Source of the DNA: Salinibacterium sp. dk2585
Lineage (GTDB): Bacteria; Actinomycetota; Actinomycetes; Actinomycetales; Microbacteriaceae
Reading direction: 5' to 3'
DNA: 64,000 bases
Assembly: GCF_008001035.1 (NCBI RefSeq)
Contig: NZ_CP042856.1
Location: 2,666,001-2,730,000 of the forward strand
Shown here: positions 1 through 8,153 of the stretch, piece by piece
Layout: the number at the start of each line of letters is the position of its first letter
Position numbering within the stretch: the first letter of the stretch is position 1
Translations under genes and position numbers: made by a program
Notes under the pieces: model-generated
What the model saw: the letters and a program-made list of their open reading frames with translations, nothing else
Told to the model about the DNA's origin: nothing
Databases searched by the model: none

Positions 1-1314
1 GGCGGCGCTGTGGTGCACGCGGCGAGTGCCGAACATGCAGATCGCCGCGAGCGCGAGTCCGGCGGTGCCGCTGAGGAGTGCCGCCCAGGACATGTCGAGT
101 CCGGCGACGAGGTACACGCTCAGAAGGCCGGAGCCGAGGATGCTGCCGAGCGGTGCCATGACGTGGGCGACGTTGGTGCCCATGCCGCGCACGTTCGCCG
201 GAAACGATTCGCCCATGTAGTAGAGCAGCGCGGCGAACGGCCCCGTGAGGAAGAACAGGGTGAGGGCATACATCACGAGGATGAAGGCCTGCACGCTCGG
301 GCCGAGCAGCATGATGACGCTCGCGATCGTGCCGAGACCCCAGCCGATGACGACCGTGGCACGCCGCCCGATGCGGTCGCCCACCCAGCCGTGCACGAGG
401 TAGCCGACGAAGCCGACCGCGTTGGCACCGACCAGAATCAGCAGCGCGTTCTCGAAGGTGACGCCCTTCGCCTCGACCAGCACGGTGGTGCCCAGCACGG
501 AGAACACCTGGATCGCCACCCAACTGAACAACCACGCGGCCGAGAGCAGTGTGGTGTGCAACCAGAGCTCGCGCGTGAAGACACCCTTGAGGCCGACCTT
601 CTCGTGGTCGTCGTCCTCGAGCTCGTGCTCGCGCCGCAGCCGCTCGGCCCCCTGGAGATCACCGGCATCCGTTCGCCGTCGCACCTCCTTCATTGCTGCG
701 AAGGTGGGCGACTCGGGGAGACGGGTGGCGAGCAGCGCGACAAGGAGAGCGAACACGCCCGCGATCACGAAGCTCCACCGCCAGCCAATGACGGGCAGCA
801 GGAGTGCCGACATCCCGGCCGCGACGAGCGCGCCGATGGGGTACCCGGCCTGCACGAGGGAGTACAGGAACCCCTTGTTGCGCACCTTGCGGTAGATCTC
901 GTTGAGGTAGACCGCGTTGACGACCTCCTCCGAGAGCGAGAGGCCCGTGATGGAGCGGATGAGCACCATGCTGACCGCGCCCATTGCGAGGCCCGTGAAC
1001 CCGGATGCGAGTGCGCCGCCGAGCATCAGGATGATCAGGGCATTGCGCCGCCCGAGCCGGTCGATGATCGTGCCGACGACGAGGGAGACGATGAACACAC
1101 CGACCTGCAAGACGGTGTTGATCGTGGTGGACTCTGCCGTCGTCCAGCCGAAGTCTTCGGCGATGACCGGCAGGAGGGTGCCGAAGAGGGTGAAGTCGTA
1201 GACCGAGACCACCCAGGCGATGAAGCAGACGATCGAGATCTTCCGCACGACGGCGGGGGTGACCTCGAGGTCCCAGGGGGCCGGCTTCGTTGCCGACCCC
1301 GTCACGTTGGTCAT
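1..1314 (-). CDS. MFS transporter, 3' end cut by window edge
   Basis: At least 438 residues read on the minus strand from ATG at 1314 (N-terminus MTNVTGSATKPAPWDLEV) and run off the left edge, so the C-terminus is missing. About twelve hydrophobic segments are visible. The major-facilitator loop signature DRLGRR lies between TM2 and TM3 and is repeated as GDRIGRR in the second half, with a charged central loop rich in Glu, Asp and Arg. It should move a small organic solute across the inner membrane with protons. It starts 9 nt after the stop of the deacetylase-family gene and is the last visible gene of a three-gene leftward operon, so its substrate probably relates to those hydrolases. Family call is firm; substrate unknown. 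Confidence 0.88.
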   Translation of the reverse strand, partial: MTNVTGSATKPAPWDLEVTPAVVRKISIVCFIAWVVSVYDFTLFGTLLPVIAEDFGWTTAESTTINTVLQVGVFIVSLVVGTIIDRLGRRNALIILMLGGALASGFTGLAMGAVSMVLIRSITGLSLSEEVVNAVYLNEIYRKVRNKGFLYSLVQAGYPIGALVAAGMSALLLPVIGWRWSFVIAGVFALLVALLATRLPESPTFAAMKEVRRRTDAGDLQGAERLRREHELEDDDHEKVGLKGVFTRELWLHTTLLSAAWLFSWVAIQVFSVLGTTVLVEAKGVTFENALLILVGANAVGFVGYLVHGWVGDRIGRRATVVIGWGLGTIASVIMLLGPSVQAFILVMYALTLFFLTGPFAALLYYMGESFPANVRGMGTNVAHVMAPLGSILGSGLLSVYLVAGLDMSWAALLSGTAGLALAAICMFGTRRVHHSAA

Positions 1315-1323
1315 GGTGGTTCC

Positions 1324-2220
1324 TTATCCCTCGGAGGTGGTGTTGCGGGGGTAGCGCTCGGCAAAGTCGCGCGCAATGTGTTCCATGGAGACGAACTCGA
1401 CCCCGTCGTGCGAACCGATGTGGTCGAAGAGCCGCTCAAGCATCAGCAGGTTCTGGGGGCGGCCCGAGACATCCGGGTGGATCGTGATGGGGAAGATGCC
1501 GTATTCCATTTCGCGGTAGACCCAGTCGAACTGGTCCTTCCACAGCTGCTCGATGTCGCGCGGCGACACGAAGCCGTGGCTGTTGGGGCTCGACTTGATG
1601 AACATCATCGGGGGCAGGTCATCGAGGTACCAGGACGCCGGGATCTCGATGAGGTCGGTCTCTTCGCCGCGCTCGAGCGGCTTCATCCACTCGCTTGCGG
1701 ATGCGGCGTCATAGTTGATCTTGGTCCAGGTGTCGCCGACCCGCACGTAGTACGGGGTGTGGTCGTTGTGCATGAGCGAGTGGTCGTAGAGGAAGCCGCG
1801 CTCGAGGAGGATCTCGTTGGTGACCTTGGAGAATTCCCACCACGGCGCGACGTACCCGACGGGCTTCTTGCCGCTCCTCGTCGTGATGAGTTCGGTGCAG
1901 TAGTCGAGCACCTCGGTCTCCTGCTCGCGCGTCATCGCGATGGGGTTCTCGTGTGAGTAGCCGTGCACGCCGATCTCGTGACCGCTCTCGACGACGGCAT
2001 CGAACTGCTCGGGGAAGGTCTCGACCGAGTGGCCGGGCCAGAACCACGACATCTGCATGTCGCGGCGGCGGGCCAGTTCGAGCAGGCGCGGCACGCCGAC
2101 CTCGCCCGCGAACAGGCCGCGCGAGATGTCGCCGGGCGAATCCTCGCCGCCGTAGGAACCGAGCCAGCCGCCCACCGCATCGACGTCGACCCCGACGCTC
2201 ACATAGATCTTCTTTGCCAT
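1324..2220 (-). CDS. Polysaccharide deacetylase-superfamily hydrolase (HpPgdA / cyclic-imidase-like)
   Basis: 298 residues with a NodB-like metal hydrolase fold. Asp12 and Asp14 (GVDVDA), His86 and His90 (HGYSHENP) and an Arg-free APWWEF segment near 125 supply the expected metal site and pocket; IHPDVSG near 247 is the C-terminal motif. From memory the sequence closely resembles Helicobacter pylori HP0310, annotated as a peptidoglycan deacetylase but structurally near cyclic imidases and allantoinase PuuE. No signal peptide is seen, which argues against a wall substrate. It sits between an asparaginase (15 nt upstream) and an MFS transporter, favouring catabolism of a cyclic imide or amide. 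Family call strong, substrate inferred. Confidence 0.85.
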   Translation of the reverse strand: MAKKIYVSVGVDVDAVGGWLGSYGGEDSPGDISRGLFAGEVGVPRLLELARRRDMQMSWFWPGHSVETFPEQFDAVVESGHEIGVHGYSHENPIAMTREQETEVLDYCTELITTRSGKKPVGYVAPWWEFSKVTNEILLERGFLYDHSLMHNDHTPYYVRVGDTWTKINYDAASASEWMKPLERGEETDLIEIPASWYLDDLPPMMFIKSSPNSHGFVSPRDIEQLWKDQFDWVYREMEYGIFPITIHPDVSGRPQNLLMLERLFDHIGSHDGVEFVSMEHIARDFAERYPRNTTSEG

Positions 2221-2235
2221 GGTGTTTCCCTTCTT

Positions 2236-3207
2236 CTAAGTGGCGTGCCTGCCGAATCGTTCGGCGAGTGGTTCCGCCGTCTCGCGCTGGTCAAGCAGGA
2301 GCGCGAGCAGGATGCGGGCCTGGAACGGGTTGAGCGTCCCGGCGGGGATTGCGCCGGCGCCCAGCATGTCCGCGCCACCGCCATTGCCGTAGATGCCTGC
2401 GACGGGGCCGCGAGCGACGCGGGTTGCGAGCACGATCGGCACCTCCCGGCGCACGCACTCCTCGACGATCGCGAGGTAGCCTTCCCCGGCGTTTCCTGCC
2501 CCCGTGCCCGCCAGCACCAGCCCGTCAGCCCCGCCGTCGAGTGCGTGCCGCAGCAAGCCCGGATCCGAGCCGGGGTAGGTGAACAGGGCATCCACGCGAA
2601 GGCCATCGAACGTCTCCGTCGGCAGGCTCAGGATGTCGCGTGCCGTGGGCCGAGCGGTGCTGATCCAGCCATCCAGCCCCCGCACCGCGAGGAGGAGCGG
2701 GCCCTCCATCGCCGAGGGCGCGAGCGTCTCGACCTTGCGGGCGCCCCTCGCGGCGAAGAGCTGCCCCCCGAAGGCGATGGCCACCCCGATGCCCTTGAGC
2801 GCGGGATCGGCGGCCGCCTCGATCGCCTCGGAGAGGTTGCGGGGGCCATCCGTGTCGGGCTCATCAGCGCCGCGCTGCGCACCCGTGAAGACGACCGGTT
2901 TGTCGCCCGCGTGTACAAGGTCCGCCAGGTAGGCGGTCTCTTCCATCGTGTCGGTCCCGTGCGTGACAACGATGCCGTCGATCTCCGGGTCTGCGGCGCG
3001 GCGCTCGATCTCTTCGACCGCGAGGCGAAGCTCGCGCAGCCCCAGCCGGTAGCTTCCCGTGCGGAACACCTCTGACGTGCTCACCTCAACGTCGAGCGAC
3101 GATGGCACGAGGTCCGCGATCGAGTCGACAGCGACGGAACCGGATGCCCCATCCGCACGTCGCGACACGATCGTACCGCCCGTGCCGATCACGTGCACTC
3201 GCGTCAT
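2236..3207 (-). CDS. Asparaginase family protein
   Basis: 323 residues, the usual length for bacterial type I/II L-asparaginases, which hydrolyse Asn (or Gln and related half-amides) to the acid and ammonia. The nucleophile loop GTGGTI is at residues 8-13 (Thr12) and the second threonine motif THGTDTMEE at 82-90, with a conserved ARK lysine near 158. No signal peptide, so cytoplasmic. First gene of the leftward operon with the deacetylase-like hydrolase and the MFS transporter; the start ATG at 3207 faces the divergent DUF1275 gene. The partner genes raise the possibility that the true substrate is a succinamate-like half-amide. Confidence 0.9.
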   Translation of the reverse strand: MTRVHVIGTGGTIVSRRADGASGSVAVDSIADLVPSSLDVEVSTSEVFRTGSYRLGLRELRLAVEEIERRAADPEIDGIVVTHGTDTMEETAYLADLVHAGDKPVVFTGAQRGADEPDTDGPRNLSEAIEAAADPALKGIGVAIAFGGQLFAARGARKVETLAPSAMEGPLLLAVRGLDGWISTARPTARDILSLPTETFDGLRVDALFTYPGSDPGLLRHALDGGADGLVLAGTGAGNAGEGYLAIVEECVRREVPIVLATRVARGPVAGIYGNGGGADMLGAGAIPAGTLNPFQARILLALLLDQRETAEPLAERFGRHAT

Positions 3208-3386
3208 GACACCTCGCCCGTTGCATCCATTTGTCCCCCGAACGAGGGATGGGTACGCCTAAGTGAGTGCGATGCTAAGCCCGGGGTGCTGGCCCCGCAA
3301 TGGGGCGGACCCGGAGGAACCGCGCGCTCGCGCCGGACACCCGAGCTGCGCGTGACTTTCGCGGTCCAAGGGAGGAACATCCCTAC

Positions 3387-4097
3387 ATGACAGCCTCCGT
3401 CAGACACGACCCCGAGCGTCTCCATCTCGCCCTCATGCTCACGCTCACCTTCTCCACCGGTGTCATCGACTCCGTGTGTTATCTGGGGCTGGACCGCGTG
3501 TTCACCGGAAACATGACCGGCAACATCCTGATCCTGGGCATGGGCCTGCTCGGCGCGGGCGGGCTGCCCATTGTGGGCCCCGTGATCGCTCTGTTCGCGT
3601 TCGCCCTTGGCGCCGTCATCGCGGGGCGGGCATTTCGGTCTCTCCCTCCGGGCTGGACCTGGCAGACCACAGCGATGCTGACGGTTGTCGCCGCCCTGCT
3701 GGTGGGAATCGCAAGCGTGACCGTGGCCTTTCCCTCGCTCCCCCGCGGGCTGGCCCTGAGCGCGACGGGCACCCTGGGCGTCGCGATGGGAATCCAAGCG
3801 GCGACGGCGAGACATATTGCCGTGAAGGAGGTGACGACCGTCGTTGTCACGGCAACTCTCACGGGCCTTGCCTCCGAGTCATGGTTGGGTGCCCGTACCG
3901 GCCAGCTATGGGGCCGCCGAGCGGGGGCCATACTCCTGCTGTTGGCGGGCGCCGTTCTCGGTGCGCTGACCCTGAAAACAGGCACGATCGGGCTCGGTCT
4001 AGTGCTGGCCGCCGTCATCACCTCGGCGGTAGCTGCCGTCGGACATGCCCAGAGCCCCACATCTGCCGGGCGGCGGTCCGGCGAGGCGCCACCCTGA
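3387..4097 (+). CDS. YoaK family (DUF1275) membrane protein
   Basis: 236 residues starting at ATG 3387, chosen because GGGAGGAAC lies 8-16 nt upstream; the reading frame stays open further 5' but has no ribosome site there. The N-terminus LTFSTGVIDSVCYLGL followed by FTGNMTGNILILG is the diagnostic DUF1275 pattern (S-x-D, FxxNMTGN). About six hydrophobic segments predict an inner-membrane protein. Function in the family is undefined. Divergent from the asparaginase operon. Confidence 0.87.
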   Translation: MTASVRHDPERLHLALMLTLTFSTGVIDSVCYLGLDRVFTGNMTGNILILGMGLLGAGGLPIVGPVIALFAFALGAVIAGRAFRSLPPGWTWQTTAMLTVVAALLVGIASVTVAFPSLPRGLALSATGTLGVAMGIQAATARHIAVKEVTTVVVTATLTGLASESWLGARTGQLWGRRAGAILLLLAGAVLGALTLKTGTIGLGLVLAAVITSAVAAVGHAQSPTSAGRRSGEAPP

Positions 4098-4173
4098 GAG
4101 TCGACAGGTTTGCGGAACTTCTGTTCCCAGGTGGTGCTCGTGATGTATCCTCGGCGCCAACGAAGGAGTCGAC

Positions 4174-4329
4174 ATGGCCGCTACGCCGAATGCTCCAGGT
4201 GAAAATGACGGGTGGAAGAAGCCCGTTTTCAAAGGCGCAGACTCAGAAGAACTCGCGGAACGAACGCTCCCCGACGACGGCGAAGAGCCGCCCGCCCCCG
4301 AGGCCCCGGCACCCCGCGGAGAGAAGTAG
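4174..4329 (+). CDS. Small acidic hypothetical protein (51 aa)
   Basis: A 51-codon frame from ATG 4174 to TAG 4327-4329, preceded by a good Shine-Dalgarno GAAGGAG at 4162-4168. It is hydrophilic and rich in Glu, Asp and Pro, with DGWKKPVFKGADSEELAE followed by a proline tail. It ends 6 nt before the GTG of the membrane protein at 4336, so the two are probably translationally linked. No family recognised. Likelihood of being real rests on the ribosome site, spacing and codon use resembling neighbours. Confidence 0.6.
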   Translation: MAATPNAPGENDGWKKPVFKGADSEELAERTLPDDGEEPPAPEAPAPRGEK

Positions 4330-4335
4330 GCGTCC

Positions 4336-4788
4336 GTGGCCGATCGCGCACTCGCTGGGAAGAGTGAGCAACTCGCGCTCATCTCGCGAGAGCTCAACCG
4401 GGAGATCGATTCCCACGTTCAGCGAGCGAATGCCATGGAGCAGCGGGCGACGATCCTGGTGGGCGCGGCGAGCGTGGTCGGGGCGCTCCAACTGGGCAGC
4501 GATGCATCCTGGGCCACAGTGGCCAACCTCGCGCTGGGCTTTGTGGCGGCCGTAGCGGGTGTGGTGGTGGTGTTCCCGCGCCGAGGCGACACGCTCAACA
4601 TCCGGGCAATGCGCGACGATGTGCTCGAGATGCCCGTGGAGGTCGCCGAGTTCAAACTGGCTGACACGAAGCTCGAAATCCTCGAAGCGGACGAGAGATG
4701 GCTAAATCGCAGGGGCGTGGTGACACGAATCGGATTCGTGGCCCTTTCGCTCAGCATCGCTGTGGCCCTGGCCGCGGCACTCACCTGA
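4336..4788 (+). CDS. Small multi-pass membrane protein, SLATT/PycTM-like topology
   Basis: 150 residues from GTG 4336. An amphipathic N-terminal helix (residues 10-35) precedes two adjacent hydrophobic segments (about 40-57 and 62-78), a charged cytoplasmic stretch (80-128) and a last hydrophobic segment (131-149). The order helix, TM pair, coiled region, TM resembles SLATT and Pycsar-effector (PycTM) domains that act as membrane pores in antiviral systems, but no diagnostic motif is certain and no cyclase neighbour is present. It may equally be an ordinary uncharacterised membrane protein. Likely co-expressed with the 51-aa gene just upstream. Confidence 0.6.
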   Translation: MADRALAGKSEQLALISRELNREIDSHVQRANAMEQRATILVGAASVVGALQLGSDASWATVANLALGFVAAVAGVVVVFPRRGDTLNIRAMRDDVLEMPVEVAEFKLADTKLEILEADERWLNRRGVVTRIGFVALSLSIAVALAAALT

Positions 4789-4817
4789 GCCGCCCGCACC
4801 GCCGCATCCGATTAGCG

Positions 4818-5105
4818 CTAGGTCAGACGTTCCGAGAGATGGACGGCCACCGGGTCACCCAAATCCTTGCCGAGCTTCTTGCGCAGCTTCACGCTCATGG
4901 AGAGCATGTGCCCACCCGAGCCGGTCGGCAGCAGGCCGACGGTGACGGCCTCACCGTCGACAGCCGCGACAACTTTCACTGCCTTGCCCGTGCCGAACAA
5001 CTCCACCGAGCCGGGAACCTCGACGCACGACCAAAGATCGCCCTTCACCATCACTCCAATGGGTGCGGTGAACGTGAAACTGACGGGGCCGAGGCGAGTG
5101 CTCAT
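4818..5105 (-). CDS. DUF1905 domain-containing protein
   Basis: 95 residues matching the whole DUF1905 small beta-barrel: FTAPIGVMVKGDLWSCVEVPGS in two strands, then the typical VGLLPTGSGGHMLSMSVKLRKK and a C-terminal DPVAVHL. Related domains often accompany YdeI/OmpD-associated modules; no function is established. Convergent with the membrane protein gene at 4336-4788 and bordered on the other side by gene-poor DNA. Confidence 0.82.
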   Translation of the reverse strand: MSTRLGPVSFTFTAPIGVMVKGDLWSCVEVPGSVELFGTGKAVKVVAAVDGEAVTVGLLPTGSGGHMLSMSVKLRKKLGKDLGDPVAVHLSERLT

Positions 5106-6026
5106 GGCCTCATTCTGACGCTGCCGAGTCCTAAATGGAACGTGCCGCCAGCCAGGAATAAAGGTCCTGTGGTCGGCCTTTCATTGATTCCCGGATGACC
5201 CCGTGGTGTGGTGGGCCTGTCATTAAATCTCGGATGCCCACTCCCGACTGGCCTCTTTCCGGACGCGGCTAGGGCGGTTCCAGGCTAAGAGCGATTTCAT
5301 TCCAGACGATCTCGCTCAGCTCGGCAACACGTGAGTCCAATGTGCATGACCTCCAGGCGGAGCACGATCAGAGCCGCCGTGGGGTCTGCACGAAGAAGTG
5401 AGTAGCACGGTGCCCGTCAGGAGATCTCCCGCCTAGGCGCGATAGAACTTGGAGCCGCAATGCTCGGCTAGGGCGCCCGGGCCTGCTTATCGCTGTAGGT
5501 ATTCGCCTCCTCGGGCTTAAGCTCGGCGGTTCGCCATCGCCACTTATCAGCGAGAGGTCGGCGCTGCGCTGGGTCCGTCGCTAAGCGGTCGTGATTCCGT
5601 TGCCCACCACGGTCAGGATTGCAGCGATTGAACACAGGGCTGACGTCGCGGCAAGCTGTCGATTGTGTCGTTCAACCTGCGCGCCATCGCCAGCGTCATG
5701 CTGAAGCTACGCAATCGCGCGGTCGAGAAGCCCGTCCGCGCCCGTCGCCGCAAGGGACCTGACGAGTGGCCACTGGCCCGACCAGTCGACGTAGCAGACC
5801 TGGCCCCGCCCGGGTAGACGGAACTCACCCTCGCGAACACCGTTACCGCTCGAAAGGGCAATCCGGCCTGCCCAAAAGCAGGCCGTTTCGTGTTTAAGCG
5901 TCCGCACTGCGGGAACTCACGATCATCTGAACGCACGCAGGGTCCAGCATGACGCCGAGAACGCTCGCGCCGCGTTCGCTGCGTCTATTTACTGAAGAAA
6001 GTTGCCCAATTCAATGAAAGGGCCCT
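5106..6026. other. Gene-poor 0.9-kb stretch left of the integrative element
   Basis: No frame here looks like a real gene. Short frames on the minus strand at 5613-5936 and 5707-5907 have no recognisable domain, ribosome site or typical codon use. Base composition looks lower in GC and less codon-structured than the neighbours. It contains a degenerate 23-bp direct repeat at 5175 and 5214. Its position immediately outside the left att copy suggests decayed remains of older insertions, but nothing identifiable survives. Confidence 0.5.
5175..5236 (+). repeat. Degenerate 23-bp direct repeat, two copies
   Basis: Copy one at 5175-5197 and copy two at 5214-5236 share 19 of 23 positions (GGCCTkTCATTrAwTCyCGG then ATG), starts 39 bp apart. 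No matching copy was noticed elsewhere in the window. It could be the end of a decayed mobile element or a pair of protein-binding sites. Confidence 0.5.
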
Positions 6027-6072
6027 GTGGTAGCTGAGGCGGGATTCGAACCCGCGACCTCACGATTATGAG
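6027..6072 (-). repeat. Left attachment copy: 3' part of tRNA-Met
   Basis: 46 bp identical to 9705-9750, covering the CCA, acceptor 3' strand, T arm and up to the anticodon arm of tRNA-Met on the minus strand. It lacks the D arm and the 5' acceptor strand, so it is not a functional tRNA; it is the original chromosomal 3' end displaced when the element entered. Confidence 0.9.
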
Positions 6073-6098
6073 ACGTGTACCCGTTGTAGCCGCTCGCT

Positions 6099-7172
6099 AT
6101 GCGAGCCGACACAACCAACCTCGAGCCGGGTGCGGCAGAAGTCATCGCGCGCGGCTGTCTCCGCCCGATCAAGACCTCCACAGGCGTCTGGGTGCGCTGC
6201 GGGTCGCGCATCAAGAGCCGCTGCGAGTCCTGCGCTGAGCTTTACCGGGGCGACTGGTCCGCGATTGCTCGATCGGGCGTCTTTGACGGCCCGGTTGAGA
6301 GCTACCGGTTCTATCTGCTGACGCTCACGGCACCATCGTTCGGTGCTGTGCACCGTGTTCCGCGCAAGGGCGGTCAGCGCGCGCCTCAGTGCGGCTGCGG
6401 GGCACAGCATGAGGCGACGGAAGCTGGACTGCGCGGGGTGCCGCTGAATGCCTCGACCTATGACTACGCGGGCCAAGTGGCCTGGAACCGTGACGCGGGG
6501 TTGCTTTGGGATCGCACGCGGCGTCGGATGCGCGACCGCTGGGACTCGTCGGAGTACTTCATCGTGCGCGAATGGCAGGATCGCGGAGTCCTTCACGTGC
6601 ATGCCCTGGTGCGGATCGACCGTGCGGAAGCTCCTGCCGCTGACGTGCTGCGTGATGCAGCGCGCTCGGCGGTGGCGACATCGAAGGTTGACGGGGGGTT
6701 GGTCGAGTGGGGCGCGCAGGCTCGGTGCGACGCGTTCCGTGCGGACGGCGACGGGGCGAAGACCATCTGGTACCTGTCGAAGGCGTTGAACTACGTGATG
6801 AAAGACGTGGTGCACGAAGGCGGTGCGGTGCACCCCCGGGTGTGGGAGCACCTGCTCGCGCTCGAACGGGCTGCGCGCGCGATTCGTTGCGCGCTGGATT
6901 GCGACCCGGCTAACTGCCTGGGCCGCGTGCACGACCGCTACGGCGCTCGGTCGCAGGTTGTGAGCGCGTCGCGCCGCACGAAACATCGCACCGGCTGGTC
7001 CTTCACTGGTCTGACGCGAACGGTCCAGCGCAGGCTTCGCCTGGAGTGGGTGCTCGCGCAGTCGCAGCCCGTCGATCCCGACGCTCCCAAAGGTTCCCCC
7101 GTGGAAGTCGTCGAAAGCCACGCATCGCGCCTACGCCGCGAGCTGGCGCCGTGCTCGGCGGCAGTCCCATGA
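6099..7172 (+). CDS. RepSA-like replication initiator (HUH endonuclease)
   Basis: 357 residues. Features of actinobacterial rolling-circle Rep proteins (pSAM2/pIJ101 RepSA type): an N-terminal cysteine cluster (Cys34, Cys42, Cys45), the strand YRFYLLTLTAPSFG, the metal-binding HVHALVRID at 166-174 (His166 and His168, HUH motif) and YLSKALNYVMKD at 225-236 carrying candidate catalytic Tyr225 or Tyr232 with Lys. It should nick the element's origin and start rolling-circle replication of the excised circle. ATG 6099 is the only start after the in-frame stop at 6087-6089 but has no clear ribosome site, so leader or start is unsure. Its ATGA overlaps the next gene. It begins only 27 bp inside the left att. 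Confidence 0.85.
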   Translation: MRADTTNLEPGAAEVIARGCLRPIKTSTGVWVRCGSRIKSRCESCAELYRGDWSAIARSGVFDGPVESYRFYLLTLTAPSFGAVHRVPRKGGQRAPQCGCGAQHEATEAGLRGVPLNASTYDYAGQVAWNRDAGLLWDRTRRRMRDRWDSSEYFIVREWQDRGVLHVHALVRIDRAEAPAADVLRDAARSAVATSKVDGGLVEWGAQARCDAFRADGDGAKTIWYLSKALNYVMKDVVHEGGAVHPRVWEHLLALERAARAIRCALDCDPANCLGRVHDRYGARSQVVSASRRTKHRTGWSFTGLTRTVQRRLRLEWVLAQSQPVDPDAPKGSPVEVVESHASRLRRELAPCSAAVP

Positions 7173-7339
7173 GCCGAGAGGGGGTGATGACAATGGCAAA
7201 GGCAGACTGTGCCCTGTGCGAAATGATGGGCTACCGATCGTGCGACAGGTGCGGCAACCCGATCATGCCGGATTCGGCAACGGGCGTTCTCCCATCACCG
7301 GATTCGTTCGGGCTCGAGTTGTGCGTGTACTGCGTGTGA
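7169..7339 (+). CDS. Three-CxxC zinc-ribbon-like mini-protein (56 aa)
   Basis: 56 residues if begun at ATG 7169, which overlaps the rep stop as ATGA; an in-frame ATG at 7187 with the purine-rich GAGAGGGGG just upstream is an equally good start (50 aa). Three CxxC pairs (CALC, CDRC, CVYC) lie within the last 43 residues, enough for one or two zinc sites. Similar tiny zinc proteins follow Rep genes in actinobacterial elements, perhaps binding DNA or Rep, but no named family was recognised. Confidence 0.65.
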   Translation: MSREGVMTMAKADCALCEMMGYRSCDRCGNPIMPDSATGVLPSPDSFGLELCVYCV

Positions 7340-7532
7340 TCCATCGGCGTTGATGGCTTGCATAGCTCGAAGGCCACGCGGCTGCCGTGCGGATAGCCCC
7401 GAAGGGGCGACGCGCGGCACTGCGCGGCCCTCGGCCGTGCGATCGCACCGCGAGTGCACAAGGTAGGCCCGCATCCTCCGTCAAGGGCAACCGCAGCGCG
7501 AAGCGCGAAGGGCGGCAGCCCCAAGCTCGTGC
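7340..7532. other. 193-bp noncoding stretch, candidate origin or terminator
   Basis: Lies between the convergent rep operon and membrane protein gene. It holds a perfect hairpin GCCCCGAAGGGGC at 7396-7408 and several short GC-rich inverted repeats (around 7420-7455). This could be the rep terminator or the rolling-circle origin; neither a nick-site consensus nor a T-tract is evident. Confidence 0.35.
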
Positions 7533-8105
7533 CTAGGTGGACTCTGACGGGAGCGTGGGCGGTTTAGGAGAGTCGAAGCCCGCCTTGGTCAATTGATCCT
7601 GGAACCACTTGGTCTTGATCTTCCCCTGTTTCCATTTGTCCAAGAACGTCACCGCAAGATTCAGATTCTCCTCAGCCCATGCGAGTCGTTCCCGACGCCA
7701 TTCCCTTGTCTTGGCAGCGCCGTCGCCGTCCGTGTTCCCGGCAGCCTCGCCCGCGTCGCCATTGAAGCCTTCGACCGAGCCGATAACAATCCGCATTGCC
7801 CACTCCCCCACGGCTCTGTCCTTCTGCGGCAACGTCCAGGTGAAGCGCCACCCTTTGTCGTAGACGTCCCACCGGGAGAACTTCGTGTCGCTTTGTCCAG
7901 AAAGCTGTCGGGCGACATACCCGCAGAATGACATGTACCGGTCGAAGGCTTCTTCTACTCGGCGAGCCGCTTCTGCCTTTCGCTGCGCTCGCTGCTGAAG
8001 CCAAAAGAGAGCTATCGTCCCGGAAAGTGCTATCAGTCCGCCGGTGAGGGCGGGCAGCACCGCGCTCAAGTAGTTCCACCACTCCTGGGCACTCTCGTTG
8101 GTCAC
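7533..8105 (-). CDS. Hypothetical membrane-anchored protein of the element
   Basis: 190 residues from ATG 8105. One hydrophobic helix near residues 14-36 (LPALTGGLIALSGTIALFWL) is followed by a basic, coiled-coil-like stretch (QQRAQRKAEAARRVEEAFDRY) and a soluble region rich in Trp and charged residues. The N-terminus is likely outside and the bulk cytoplasmic. No family recognised. As the only gene of the element without an obvious replication, integration or control role, it is the best candidate for cargo. Confidence 0.6.
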   Translation of the reverse strand: MTNESAQEWWNYLSAVLPALTGGLIALSGTIALFWLQQRAQRKAEAARRVEEAFDRYMSFCGYVARQLSGQSDTKFSRWDVYDKGWRFTWTLPQKDRAVGEWAMRIVIGSVEGFNGDAGEAAGNTDGDGAAKTREWRRERLAWAEENLNLAVTFLDKWKQGKIKTKWFQDQLTKAGFDSPKPPTLPSEST

Positions 8106-8153
8106 TCGCCTACCGCGTTTCTTGATCTTGTGTAGAAGATTTCGGGAACCCCT

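Noticed and set aside
10-1956. 648-codon frame on the plus strand
   Set aside because: It is antisense to the MFS and deacetylase genes, has a His/Arg/Glu-rich shadow composition and no domain.
5613-5936. 107-codon minus-strand frame in the gene-poor stretch
   Set aside because: No recognised domain, overlapping alternative frames, no ribosome site.
6027-6072. Possible second tRNA-Met gene
   Set aside because: Only the 3' part is present, without D arm or 5' acceptor strand; it is the left att copy.
6066-7121. 351-codon minus-strand frame over rep
   Set aside because: The plus strand encodes clear HUH and zinc motifs; the antisense frame begins inside rep and has none.
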